A stretch of 12,237 nucleotides of DNA from Euryarchaeota archaeon UBA443 (GCA_002499195.1 DAKS01000059.1:1-12237); one strand, 5' to 3'. Shown: positions 6,408-12,237, counted from the stretch's first letter. Program-made: numbers and translations. Notes: a model not told the origin generated them from the sequence alone.

Positions 6408-8036
6408 TTAGGACGTCCGGAATCGAACCATCTCCCAATCATCCTTACCTGTGGGAGGGTCGTTCCAATCTGGATCACCTGGTAGGATCAAGCCGTTTCC
6501 AATCGAGGCCATTTCAGTGGCTAGGGATTGGTGAGAATGGATGAGTGCGTCCCATTCGATTTGACCACTTCGTAGTTTGGACCACAAGCGTAGGTTTCTC
6601 CATGATTTGCTTAAGCGTTGATACAACTTTAGATGTAGTCGGGCAGAAATTGGCCACCAGAAGAGAAGAATCACTGAAACAAGCGGCCATGGAATGGCTG
6701 CAAGTACGGGTAAAATGAATCCTGGTAATTTGAAATTCTGAAGAGGAGATGAAACAGAAGCTATGAACCATCCGAGGCTTATTGCACAGAACAGCCACCA
6801 TATGGGATATAAGCCAATAGAATAGAGTAATTTCATCGAACCAATACCTGCTTTGTTTTCTTCTTTGTTTGCTTTCATTGAAACGAGCATACGAACGAAT
6901 AGGTACGGAACGGCTGTGGCGATCATGGCAGACCATGTAACAAAGCCAAGCATCCATGATGCTGACCATATCCAAAAGGCGAAGTTTTTGACAAATGCTT
7001 TCTTTGAAATCTTCTTTTTACGGTCTTTCAATTCCCATGAGCGAAGTTGGATTCGTTCCATTTCTCGATGATGAGACTTGAACTTCGTTTCGATTTCTTC
7101 GGTACGCTGTGAATCATTTACGGAGAGGTATTGCCAAGCAGCACGAACACGCCTTGAGCCAAGAATCGCCTCATTGTAGTTGATTTTGGAAACATTTTCA
7201 CCACTTCGTATTGTATGGATCATTCTTCTTGCACGCCACACCAATTCTCGATCCTCCCATGATTCCTGTGCATGACTTATTCGGTTGATCTCTGTTTGAA
7301 GCATTGAGGTGACTTCGCGGCACCATGCTCGATCATGCGCTTGATCTCCATGCTTAGTAAGTTCATCCTCACTTGGTTGTGGAGCCCCTTCTTGCTTTGG
7401 CATAGGTGGTGTTTCCACCGCACGATTAATTTGCAGACTGACCCGTTCTCGAAACTTGTGCTGATCACTATAATGCAATCCAATCGGGACAATGCTTGGA
7501 GCTGGCTTTCCAGCATCGAGTGCTCTTCGATGAGCCTCAAGAAGGATTCGAGATGCTCCTGTTTTCAATTCGACAGCGTAGGATTCAGTATGGCTCATTC
7601 CTTCTGGAAATATGGCGATTCGTTCACCGTTTGCAACAAGTTCTGCTAACGTATCAACAAGTTTAGAATTAGCCCTTTTTCGTTCTTCAGCAGGTGCATC
7701 TGAGTCCTGTGCTCTTTGAACGGGTTGAACGTTGATCCATTTCATTATTCGTGATAAGATTGGTATTTTGAATAAGGTCGCCTTTGCTGCAAAGGTCAAC
7801 CCTCCTGGTAGAGCAGCCATCATCAACATAGGGTCGATTAAGCCGCCTGGATGCCATGCTGTGTAGATTATTCCTCCTTCTTCGGGAAGTGTGTCAACAT
7901 CAACGGTTGAAATTTCTCTAAACCACGTTTCTAGGATGGCTCGGTTGACTCTTCTAACACGTAGATACCCTTTGCTGGGTTGGAGATGAAGAGGGTCTTT
8001 CTCCCAAGGCATGTTTGCGGATGTTAGGACTGACAT
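6408..8036 (-). CDS. Membrane glycerolipid acyltransferase-like protein (PlsC/GPAT-type LPLAT family)
   Basis: This 542-residue protein probably transfers an acyl group to glycerol-3-phosphate, lysophosphatidate or a similar lipid at the membrane. The N-terminal catalytic domain (about 50-210) has HPGGLIDP (His62-x5-Asp68, the catalytic pair in the spacing of the HPNxxxDP/yeast Gpt2-like branch), INVQPVQRAQD (101-111), FPEGMSH (143-149, substrate phosphate site) and VPIGLHY (183-189). A charged, partly helical region (about 240-345) follows. Three hydrophobic segments at about 352-384, 403-428 and 437-463 form a C-terminal membrane domain, and a polar tail ends the protein. The start at 8036 is backed by GGGGATGAT at good spacing. 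It is the first gene of the leftward block, divergent from the mutase gene and upstream of pccB. Acyl-ester transferases are unexpected in archaea, which normally make ether lipids. The exact substrate is unknown. Confidence 0.85.
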   Translation of the reverse strand: MSVLTSANMPWEKDPLHLQPSKGYLRVRRVNRAILETWFREISTVDVDTLPEEGGIIYTAWHPGGLIDPMLMMAALPGGLTFAAKATLFKIPILSRIMKWINVQPVQRAQDSDAPAEERKRANSKLVDTLAELVANGERIAIFPEGMSHTESYAVELKTGASRILLEAHRRALDAGKPAPSIVPIGLHYSDQHKFRERVSLQINRAVETPPMPKQEGAPQPSEDELTKHGDQAHDRAWCREVTSMLQTEINRISHAQESWEDRELVWRARRMIHTIRSGENVSKINYNEAILGSRRVRAAWQYLSVNDSQRTEEIETKFKSHHREMERIQLRSWELKDRKKKISKKAFVKNFAFWIWSASWMLGFVTWSAMIATAVPYLFVRMLVSMKANKEENKAGIGSMKLLYSIGLYPIWWLFCAISLGWFIASVSSPLQNFKLPGFILPVLAAIPWPLVSVILLFWWPISARLHLKLYQRLSKSWRNLRLWSKLRSGQIEWDALIHSHQSLATEMASIGNGLILPGDPDWNDPPTGKDDWEMVRFRTS

Positions 8037-8041
8037 TTGAT

Positions 8042-8050
8042 ATCATCCCC
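8042..8050 (-). promoter_or_regulatory. Ribosome binding site of the acyltransferase gene
   Basis: The minus strand reads GGGGATGAT, 5 nt before the ATG at 8036. It is close to GGAGGTGAT, the complement of the 16S rRNA 3' end. It fixes the chosen start and implies that the acyltransferase message has a leader, unlike the divergent gene on the other side. Confidence 0.5.
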
Positions 8051-8084
8051 GAACCATTGATGACGACGTAGATTTCAACGACTC

Positions 8085-8092
8085 TTTCATAA
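8085..8092 (+). promoter_or_regulatory. TATA-like box in the 78-bp divergent intergenic region
   Basis: TTTCATAA is centred about 26 nt upstream of the mutase ATG at 8115, which has no Shine-Dalgarno, so a leaderless transcript is likely. The same bases on the other strand read TTATGAAA, about 52 nt upstream of the acyltransferase ATG at 8036. That would allow a leader of roughly 25-30 nt with its SD. One element or two overlapping ones may therefore serve both divergent blocks. This rests on position and a loose consensus only. Confidence 0.35.
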
Positions 8093-8114
8093 CCATCAAT
8101 CCAGTCCTCTTGAC

Positions 8115-8561
8115 ATGGACCAGCCGCTGCGTATTGTAATCGCAAAACCCGGGCTTGATGGGCACGATCGTGGTGCAAAGGTTGTTGCTCGTGCACTTCG
8201 AGATGCTGGGCATGAAGTGATTTATACTGGATTACGGCGAACACCTGAGCAGATCATCGAGACTGTTCGCGATGAAGACGCAGTACTTCTCGGTCTCTCT
8301 TCACTGTCGGGTGCGCATGGACATCTATTCCCAAGAATTTGTCAAACTCTCCGAGAGCATGATATGGGCGATGTTATCGTTTTCGGAGGAGGAATTATTC
8401 CCGAAGACGATTGGCCACCATTATTTGAAGCAGGGATACGAGCAATCTTCGGACCAGGAACCACATCTGAAGAGATGGTTGAATTCATCACTACAGCCGT
8501 TCAGCGAGATGATGCAGGCGTTGGTCACGGCGCTGGATGGTATTGGAATCCATCTGAATGA
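8115..8561 (+). CDS. mcmA2: Methylmalonyl-CoA mutase, small cobalamin-binding subunit
   Basis: This 148-residue subunit binds adenosylcobalamin for the mutase that converts methylmalonyl-CoA to succinyl-CoA. It contains the complete B12-binding signature DxHxxG (Asp15-Gly-His17-Asp-Arg-Gly20; His17 is the lower cobalt ligand), SxL (Ser62-Ser-Leu64 in LSSLSGAH) and the GG turn in VIVFGGGIIP (88-96). The whole gene is the B12 domain, as in archaea and some bacteria where the mutase is split. The large catalytic subunit is not in the window. It starts the rightward block, facing the acyltransferase-carboxylase block, and MeaB follows 9 bases after its stop. The ATG at 8115 has no SD, but a TATA-like box lies about 26 nt upstream. 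Other split B12 mutases such as isobutyryl-CoA mutase use similar small subunits, but the PccB across the divergence favours methylmalonyl-CoA mutase. Confidence 0.93.
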   Translation: MDQPLRIVIAKPGLDGHDRGAKVVARALRDAGHEVIYTGLRRTPEQIIETVRDEDAVLLGLSSLSGAHGHLFPRICQTLREHDMGDVIVFGGGIIPEDDWPPLFEAGIRAIFGPGTTSEEMVEFITTAVQRDDAGVGHGAGWYWNPSE

Positions 8562-8566
8562 GGTGA
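8560..8566 (+). promoter_or_regulatory. Ribosome binding site that decides a TTG start for meaB
   Basis: GAGGTGA overlaps the stop of the mutase subunit and lies 4 nt before the TTG at 8571. It is a perfect stretch of the anti-SD complement. The next in-frame ATG is about 60 codons later, past Walker A, so TTG is the only sensible start. Confidence 0.65.
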
Positions 8567-8570
8567 GACT

Positions 8571-9443
8571 TTGGATGACCGAATCGATGCCGCAAAAGCA
8601 GGTGACAGGCGTGCGCTTGCTCGTCTTCTTTCATCGATTGAAAACGGAGAAATTCGATTTGATGAGCCTCATAGCGACTCCTCGGACTGGAAAATCCTCG
8701 CTTTAACAGGACCTCCCGGAGTAGGTAAATCGTGTCTTCTCGACCGAATGCTGCATGAATGGGTCGGCCATGGTCTTCGAATCGCAGTTCTAGCAGTTGA
8801 TCCTTCATCTCCTCGTTCAGGAGGCGCACTCCTTGGCGACCGTGTTAGAATGAGTATTGTTGACGATGATGAGAAAAAGGATTCTGTTTACGTTCGTTCA
8901 GTAGCTACACGAAAAACTAGCGGTTCAGTACCTCTTGTTGTTCGTGATATGGCCTTTTGTCTTCTTCAAGTCGGCTGGGATAAAGTCGTCATTGAAACGG
9001 TTGGAGCGGGTCAATCCGAGGTTCGTTGTGCAGCTGTTGCCGACCGTATTGTTCTGGTTGAAGGACCGGCTCGCGGCGATGGAGTACAAGCAGAAAAGGC
9101 AGGCTTACTCGAACTCGCTGACGCGGTAATTGTCAACAAATCCGATCTTGATGGAGCTCAACGTCATGCCAATGAGTTGCGAGAATCTCTACATCTCGGG
9201 CATGATGATGCTCCAGATGTCCTTCTGGTCAGTGCATTGCATGGAACTGGTGTAGCAGAAGCCTCTTCGATGCTTTTGACATTGGAGCAATCAATGCGTG
9301 CAGGTCGTGCACGATGTAGAGAACGACTCTTGTCTCATCATGAACGGCTACTTCTCGAACATCCTAAATTCGACTCCCTTCTGTCCAAAATCGAAGAAGG
9401 TTTGATGTCGTTTGAAGATGCATACGCCCAATTGAGGGATTGA
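8571..9443 (+). CDS. meaB: Methylmalonyl-CoA mutase GTPase chaperone (MeaB/ArgK family)
   Basis: A 290-residue G3E-family P-loop GTPase that gates B12 loading and protects or reactivates methylmalonyl-CoA mutase. Visible motifs in order: Walker A GPPGVGKS (47-54), DPSSPRSGGALLGDRVRM (77-94), which is highly characteristic of MeaB/ArgK, ETVGAGQSE (142-150, Switch II region), GDGVQAEKAGLLE (169-181) and the guanine-specificity NKSD (189-192). The C-terminal helices (about 230-290) match the dimerization arm in general layout. It starts with TTG at 8571 behind GAGGTGA that overlaps the stop of the B12-binding subunit. Its stop is separated by one base from the next ATG, so it is clearly in one operon. 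Family members are sometimes annotated LAO/AO transport system ATPase, an old misnomer; the neighbouring mutase subunit supports MeaB. Confidence 0.96.
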   Translation: MDDRIDAAKAGDRRALARLLSSIENGEIRFDEPHSDSSDWKILALTGPPGVGKSCLLDRMLHEWVGHGLRIAVLAVDPSSPRSGGALLGDRVRMSIVDDDEKKDSVYVRSVATRKTSGSVPLVVRDMAFCLLQVGWDKVVIETVGAGQSEVRCAAVADRIVLVEGPARGDGVQAEKAGLLELADAVIVNKSDLDGAQRHANELRESLHLGHDDAPDVLLVSALHGTGVAEASSMLLTLEQSMRAGRARCRERLLSHHERLLLEHPKFDSLLSKIEEGLMSFEDAYAQLRD

Positions 9444-9444
9444 A

Positions 9445-10068
9445 ATGAGCGATCAAGTTGAATTAACAAATCCGGTTGAACTATCCGTTGGAGGCATGTC
9501 TGGACATATTCTTCGACGTGGTATTCATTTGGCCATTTCCTTCCTACCGTTGTTGTATTTTGAATTAGGTAATGACGTTGCTGATTATGTTTCACTTACG
9601 CTAGAACAAGTCGTTTCTGCAGTTATTCTAATCGCCGTTTTTGGAGAGGCTCTAAGATTGCGTATGGGATGGACAATTGTTGGTCAACGTTCCTATGAAG
9701 CAAAGCAAGTGTCTGCGCTTGCTTGGGGAGCTCTAGGTGTTGGTATGGTGTTCCTTCTGGCACCAGAACCAGAGTATGCTTATCCATTAATCCTCAGTCT
9801 TTCGTTGGGAGATCCACTACTAGGAGAATTGCGTCGAAAAGGAGTATCGACTAAAACCGTCATCTGGGGGGGAATGATCGGTATTGCTCTCATATGGGCT
9901 ACATGTGCTTATTTGGTTGAAACTCCATGGATATTTGTAGCCTTGATGGCACCGATATGTGTTGCTGCAGAATGGCCTCGTTTGCGCTACATAGATGATA
10001 ATGCAACGATGTTGTTGATACCTTTGGCAGTGGTTCTCGTAATCGACCCATTTTTGGGTATTATTTGA
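9445..10068 (+). CDS. Integral membrane protein, polyprenol/phytol/dolichol-kinase-like (SEC59/VTE5-type)
   Basis: A 207-residue protein, mostly hydrophobic, with about six membrane segments (roughly 27-40, 53-70, 88-106, 110-121, 138-156, 160-176 and 188-206). Motifs recalling the CTP-dependent lipid-kinase family are RRGIHL (24-29), LSLGDPLLGELRRKG (119-133, the conserved GD), Glu176 in EWPR, and IDDNATMLLIPL (183-194), matching the DDN-tiP signature near the C-terminus. Such enzymes phosphorylate isoprenoid alcohols or diacylglycerol using CTP. The GKSxxG/GS block I expect after the GD motif is not obvious, so the activity or substrate may differ. The ATG at 9445 starts one base after the meaB stop, with GAGGG upstream, so it is translationally linked to the mutase genes although its job appears lipid-related. 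The family call is moderate; membrane topology is only estimated. Confidence 0.6.
   Translation: MSDQVELTNPVELSVGGMSGHILRRGIHLAISFLPLLYFELGNDVADYVSLTLEQVVSAVILIAVFGEALRLRMGWTIVGQRSYEAKQVSALAWGALGVGMVFLLAPEPEYAYPLILSLSLGDPLLGELRRKGVSTKTVIWGGMIGIALIWATCAYLVETPWIFVALMAPICVAAEWPRLRYIDDNATMLLIPLAVVLVIDPFLGII
10046..10059 (+). terminator. Small hairpin at the end of the kinase-like gene, possible terminator
   Basis: ACCCA-TTTT-TGGGT forms a 5-bp stem with a 4-base loop inside the last codons of the gene, followed by ATTATTT. It could help end the mcmA2-meaB-kinase transcript. Archaeal termination is usually driven by U-runs, which are short here, so the call is weak. Confidence 0.22.
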
Positions 10069-10083
10069 GACGTTTCCGCCGCC

Positions 10084-10091
10084 ATATTTTA
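10084..10091 (+). promoter_or_regulatory. TATA-like box before the 36-residue membrane protein
   Basis: ATATTTTA sits 16 bases after the kinase-like gene stop and is centred about 38 nt upstream of the ATG at 10126. Transcription would start near 10112 and give a leader of roughly 12-14 nt. There is no Shine-Dalgarno at that ATG. Confidence 0.32.
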
Positions 10092-10093
10092 GA

Positions 10094-10110
10094 GTCGTGT
10101 GTTGCACGAC
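10094..10110 (+). other. Perfect 6-bp inverted repeat (stem-loop or operator candidate)
   Basis: GTCGTG-TGTTG-CACGAC is a perfect 6-bp inverted repeat with a 5-base centre. It lies between the TATA-like element and the start codon of the 36-residue gene. It could be a protein-binding operator near the transcription start or an RNA hairpin. The role is unknown and a chance occurrence is possible. Confidence 0.3.
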
Positions 10111-10125
10111 CAATTGTTGGTACCC

Positions 10126-10236
10126 ATGTATGATGACAATGATTCCAAGGAACCACCCCAGTCGATTTACTATGCATTCTTCGGTATTGCAGTTATTCTG
10201 CTTGCAGTAACTGCGTTCAAGTATCCGCTTTGGTGA
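10126..10236 (+). CDS. 36-residue single-span membrane protein, unknown function
   Basis: The frame from the ATG at 10126 to the TGA at 10234-10236 encodes an acidic, polar N-terminus (MYDDNDSKEPPQS) followed by one hydrophobic segment (about residues 14-30, IYYAFFGIAVILLAVTAF) and a short KYPLW end. This acidic-head, single-helix plan is typical of small tail-anchored or C-in membrane proteins. It fills an otherwise empty 215-bp gap, is on the strand of its neighbours, and has a TATA-like box upstream. The asnB TATA box begins 17 bases after its stop, so it is probably its own transcription unit or the last gene of the mutase block. There is no known family and no SD. The call rests on the hydrophobic pattern. 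Confidence 0.5.
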   Translation: MYDDNDSKEPPQSIYYAFFGIAVILLAVTAFKYPLW

Positions 10237-10252
10237 TCTTAAGCAAAAGCAA

Positions 10253-10260
10253 CTATATAG
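10253..10260 (+). promoter_or_regulatory. asnB: TATA box of asnB (leaderless promoter)
   Basis: CTATATAG is preceded by the purine-rich AAGCAAAAGC (BRE-like) and is centred about 27 nt upstream of the asnB ATG at 10284. Transcription should start at or next to the ATG. No SD is present, which agrees with a leaderless message. This is the best TATA match in the window. Confidence 0.62.
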
Positions 10261-10283
10261 GAAACAGCCAGAATTTGATTCTC

Positions 10284-12062
10284 ATGTGTGGTCTTTCAGG
10301 TATGCTTGGTGCTCCTGAGCCAAGCATCGTAAAGAAGATGATTCAAGCACAAAACCATCGAGGTCCTGACGGTTCGGGAATATGGTATGATGAATCGGTT
10401 TGTCTTGGACATGCTCGTTTAGCAATCGTTGATCTTGAAGGAAGCCCACAACCGATTCAATCACAAGAAGGAAACGTCCTCATAGCCAATGGCGAAATCT
10501 ACAATTTTGAATCGATTCGTTCTTCGATGGCTGATTATTCATGGACTACGTTTGGTGATAGTGAGACGATTCTTGCACTTTACGAGAAGTCAATAGGTTC
10601 CAATCCAATGGCAAGTGCAAAAGATCATGGTGATTGGATTGATCAATTGGATGGTATGTTCGCTTTTGCTTTGTGGGATGCTAAACGAAATCAGTTGATT
10701 CTCGCTCGAGATGAAATGGGAATAAAACCGTTGATTCGGTCTAGAATTGGGTCTTCATTGGTCTTTTCGAGCGAAGTGAAGGCATTGCATGCACATTCAA
10801 ATTTCCATCCACAATTGGATGAACACGCCCTCATGGCCCGTCTTGTTTGGGAATATCCACTCGATGCTACGACGCTTTTCCTCGACGTTCATCAGGTCCG
10901 TCCTGGTACTGTTGAAGTATGGTCGCTTGAAGCAGACCTGCCCGTATTGGTTGATTCGCACCGTTTCTCGACGCCACGAATGGTACCAACTGGAGGCTAT
11001 GACGAAGTTCTTGGCGCTCAGAATCTTCTCGATGGTTTCATCGATAGTGTAGGTCAACGACTCATGGCAGACGTTCCCGTCGGAATCGTTCTCTCTGGAG
11101 GTCTTGATTCATCACTAGTCGCTGCAGTCGCTAATGATGCAGCAAATCGATACAATCGGCCAACACCTGAATGTTGGACGGTCGCTGAAAGTGAGGACAA
11201 TCCGGATTGGATTGCAGCCGAACTCGTAGCTTCTTCATTGGATTTGAAACATCACCAATCGATTATGGAAGAGGATTCCTTTGCCAAACATTTGCCTTCA
11301 TTATCTTGGCATGGTGAAGATCTAGATGTGTCTGTTTTGTTTTTCCAACCATTGTTCAAGACCATGGCTCGCTCAGTTCGAGTTGGATTGTGTGGTCAAG
11401 GAGCAGATGAAATTCATGCTGGTTATCCACGATATGCGGATTTGAACGGTCACAAGCGAGAGCTTGAGACTCGAATAGCGATGTTGAATCATCCGTTTGC
11501 TAGACAATTTGAGAACGGTAAACTAGAGAGTGATGATGGCCGATGGTGGGTTGATGATCATCGACCGCAAACACATTTGAACTCGTTACAAGACACCTTG
11601 CAGTTCGAACTCGATCATGGTCAACTCAGTAACTTCCAGCTTCGACTTGTTGACCGTCATTCAATGGCACACTCACTCGAAGTTCGAGTCCCATTCCTTG
11701 GGCGTTCACATCGCAAGGACGCACTTCAACTGCCGATGGACCAACGTTTGCCTATGGATGGTTTGGAAAAGAAAGCACTCCGCAAGGCAGCCTCACTCAC
11801 CTCGCTTCCAAACAGTGTTGTTGAACGCAAGAAACTACCAGCAGGTACTGCTACTTCTCCAACACTTCTGAGTAGTTGCTTAAACGAATATTCAGCACAA
11901 ATTGAAGAAATTTCAGCGCGTTGGAAATTCTGCCAACCTCTTCTCAAGCATCAACCTGAAATCGCATTAGGTCTTGGATTGTTTGAGTCGCTCCATCTCA
12001 TCGAATATGATAAGCCAAAACATAATCGTTCGATAGATGACTTACTTGCAGAGGTAATATGA
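10284..12062 (+). CDS. asnB: Asparagine synthase, glutamine-hydrolysing
   Basis: A 592-residue cytosolic enzyme that makes asparagine from aspartate, ATP and glutamine. The start at 10284 puts Cys at position 2 (MCGLSGML), the nucleophile exposed after Met removal. The longer frame from TTG at 10230 would bury it and begins upstream of the TATA box. The N-terminal glutaminase (about 2-215) shows Cys2, HRGPDGSG (25-32), LGHARLAIVD (41-50), NGEIYN (70-75) and GDSE (91-94). The C-terminal synthetase has the PP-loop SGGLDSS (271-277), GQGADEIHAGYPRY (371-384) and DRHSMAHSLEVRVPFL (457-472). Length and motifs are those of class B (bacterial/archaeal) enzymes, with LCGQGADE in place of the commoner LSGxGADE. 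Its stop overlaps the start of the glutamate-cysteine ligase gene, so the two are probably co-translated. An AsnB-like amidotransferase acting on another carboxylate cannot be excluded. Confidence 0.93.
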   Translation: MCGLSGMLGAPEPSIVKKMIQAQNHRGPDGSGIWYDESVCLGHARLAIVDLEGSPQPIQSQEGNVLIANGEIYNFESIRSSMADYSWTTFGDSETILALYEKSIGSNPMASAKDHGDWIDQLDGMFAFALWDAKRNQLILARDEMGIKPLIRSRIGSSLVFSSEVKALHAHSNFHPQLDEHALMARLVWEYPLDATTLFLDVHQVRPGTVEVWSLEADLPVLVDSHRFSTPRMVPTGGYDEVLGAQNLLDGFIDSVGQRLMADVPVGIVLSGGLDSSLVAAVANDAANRYNRPTPECWTVAESEDNPDWIAAELVASSLDLKHHQSIMEEDSFAKHLPSLSWHGEDLDVSVLFFQPLFKTMARSVRVGLCGQGADEIHAGYPRYADLNGHKRELETRIAMLNHPFARQFENGKLESDDGRWWVDDHRPQTHLNSLQDTLQFELDHGQLSNFQLRLVDRHSMAHSLEVRVPFLGRSHRKDALQLPMDQRLPMDGLEKKALRKAASLTSLPNSVVERKKLPAGTATSPTLLSSCLNEYSAQIEEISARWKFCQPLLKHQPEIALGLGLFESLHLIEYDKPKHNRSIDDLLAEVI

Positions 12063-12237
12063 TGTCATTTGTTCACGATTTGAGTCATGTTCTCGATGAA
12101 AAGCGAGATGAAATCGTGACTTGGATGGCAAAGAAGCGTTCTGAAATCGATGTTCCGATTTATGGTAGCGTCGATATCCGTGATGCAGGTTGGAAGATTG
12201 CTGTAGTCGATGCAAACCAATTTCCTGCTGGATTCAA
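12062..12237 (+). CDS. gshA: Glutamate-cysteine ligase, partial N-terminus (GshA of the Acidithiobacillus type)
   Basis: The first 58 codons are visible; the gene runs off the right edge. GSVDIRDAGWKIAVVDANQFPAGF closely follows the conserved N-terminal block I recall for the PF08886/TIGR02049 glutamate-cysteine ligase family (SVDxRxAGxKxxxVDxNxFPAGFN). This family makes gamma-glutamylcysteine, the first step to glutathione-type thiols, with ATP, glutamate and cysteine. Two in-frame ATGs occur at 12059 and 12062. The second shares its A with the last base of the asnB TGA and is 7 nt after GAGG (12051-12054), so it is preferred; the first is only 4 nt away. Coupling to asnB is evident. The family is recognised from a short fragment, so confidence is good but not complete. 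Confidence 0.82.
   Translation, partial: MSFVHDLSHVLDEKRDEIVTWMAKKRSEIDVPIYGSVDIRDAGWKIAVVDANQFPAGF

Noticed and set aside
6408..8036. Possible inactive acyltransferase because the motif is His-x5-Asp instead of His-x4-Asp
   Set aside because: The HPxxxxDP spacing with five residues is normal for the Gpt2-like/LPLAT branch as I recall it, and the FPEG motif is intact.
8272..8706. A 144-codon plus-strand frame overlapping the mutase subunit and meaB
   Set aside because: It overlaps two genes with unmistakable motifs in other frames, and its own product shows no family features.
10230..10283. N-terminal extension of asparagine synthase from TTG at 10230
   Set aside because: It would bury the catalytic Cys2, contains the TATA box (10253-10260), and overlaps the end of the 36-residue gene. 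The ATG at 10284 gives the expected MCGLSGML start.
12059..12061. First ATG as the gshA start
   Set aside because: It is only 4 nt from GAGG. The ATG at 12062, 7 nt away, is better spaced, although the difference is one Met residue and cannot be settled here.

Overview
This window looks like a piece of a marine planktonic archaeal genome, most likely Marine Group II Euryarchaeota (Ca. Poseidoniales) or a close relative. That placement is inferred from gene content and signals, not from a marker gene. The signs are: a very large Asp-rich surface protein with thrombospondin type 3 repeats, a signal/anchor at the N-terminus and a C-terminal membrane anchor; TATA-like boxes about 26-27 nt upstream of start codons that lack a Shine-Dalgarno (leaderless-type promoters); GAGGTGA-like ribosome sites inside operons; stand-alone propionyl-CoA carboxylase and split methylmalonyl-CoA mutase subunits; and a bacterial/eukaryotic-type glycerolipid acyltransferase. 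The window is almost completely coding, with no RNA gene, insertion sequence or CRISPR array seen.

The layout is two divergent gene blocks around a 78-bp intergenic region (8037-8114). The left block is on the minus strand. From the centre outward it holds a membrane glycerolipid acyltransferase-like protein (6408-8036), the carboxyltransferase subunit of an acyl-CoA carboxylase, pccB (4782-6362), a 61-residue candidate third carboxylase subunit (4587-4772), the biotin carrier protein (4172-4582), a small Cys/His protein (3893-4132), the 1236-residue surface protein (145-3855), and the start of a membrane protein that runs off the left edge (1-92). The right block is on the plus strand: the B12-binding subunit of methylmalonyl-CoA mutase (8115-8561), the GTPase chaperone MeaB (8571-9443), a polyprenol/phytol-kinase-like membrane protein (9445-10068), a 36-residue single-span membrane protein (10126-10236), a glutamine-dependent asparagine synthase (10284-12062), and the start of a glutamate-cysteine ligase that runs off the right edge (12062-12237).

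The clearest functional theme is propionyl-CoA to succinyl-CoA conversion. PccB, the carrier and the probable small subunit carboxylate propionyl-CoA. The mutase small subunit and MeaB serve the B12-dependent rearrangement of methylmalonyl-CoA. The biotin carboxylase subunit, the epimerase and the large mutase subunit are not in the window and must be encoded elsewhere. This pathway fits a heterotroph degrading branched-chain amino acids and odd-chain fatty acids. A second theme is membrane and envelope: the acyltransferase, the kinase-like protein and the surface protein. A third is nitrogen/thiol metabolism, where asnB and gshA overlap by one base.

Nothing here is certainly a new system. 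The items most worth following up are the acyltransferase in an archaeal context, the small carboxylase subunit, the coupled asnB-gshA pair, and the two exact, differently phased repeat arrays of the surface protein.
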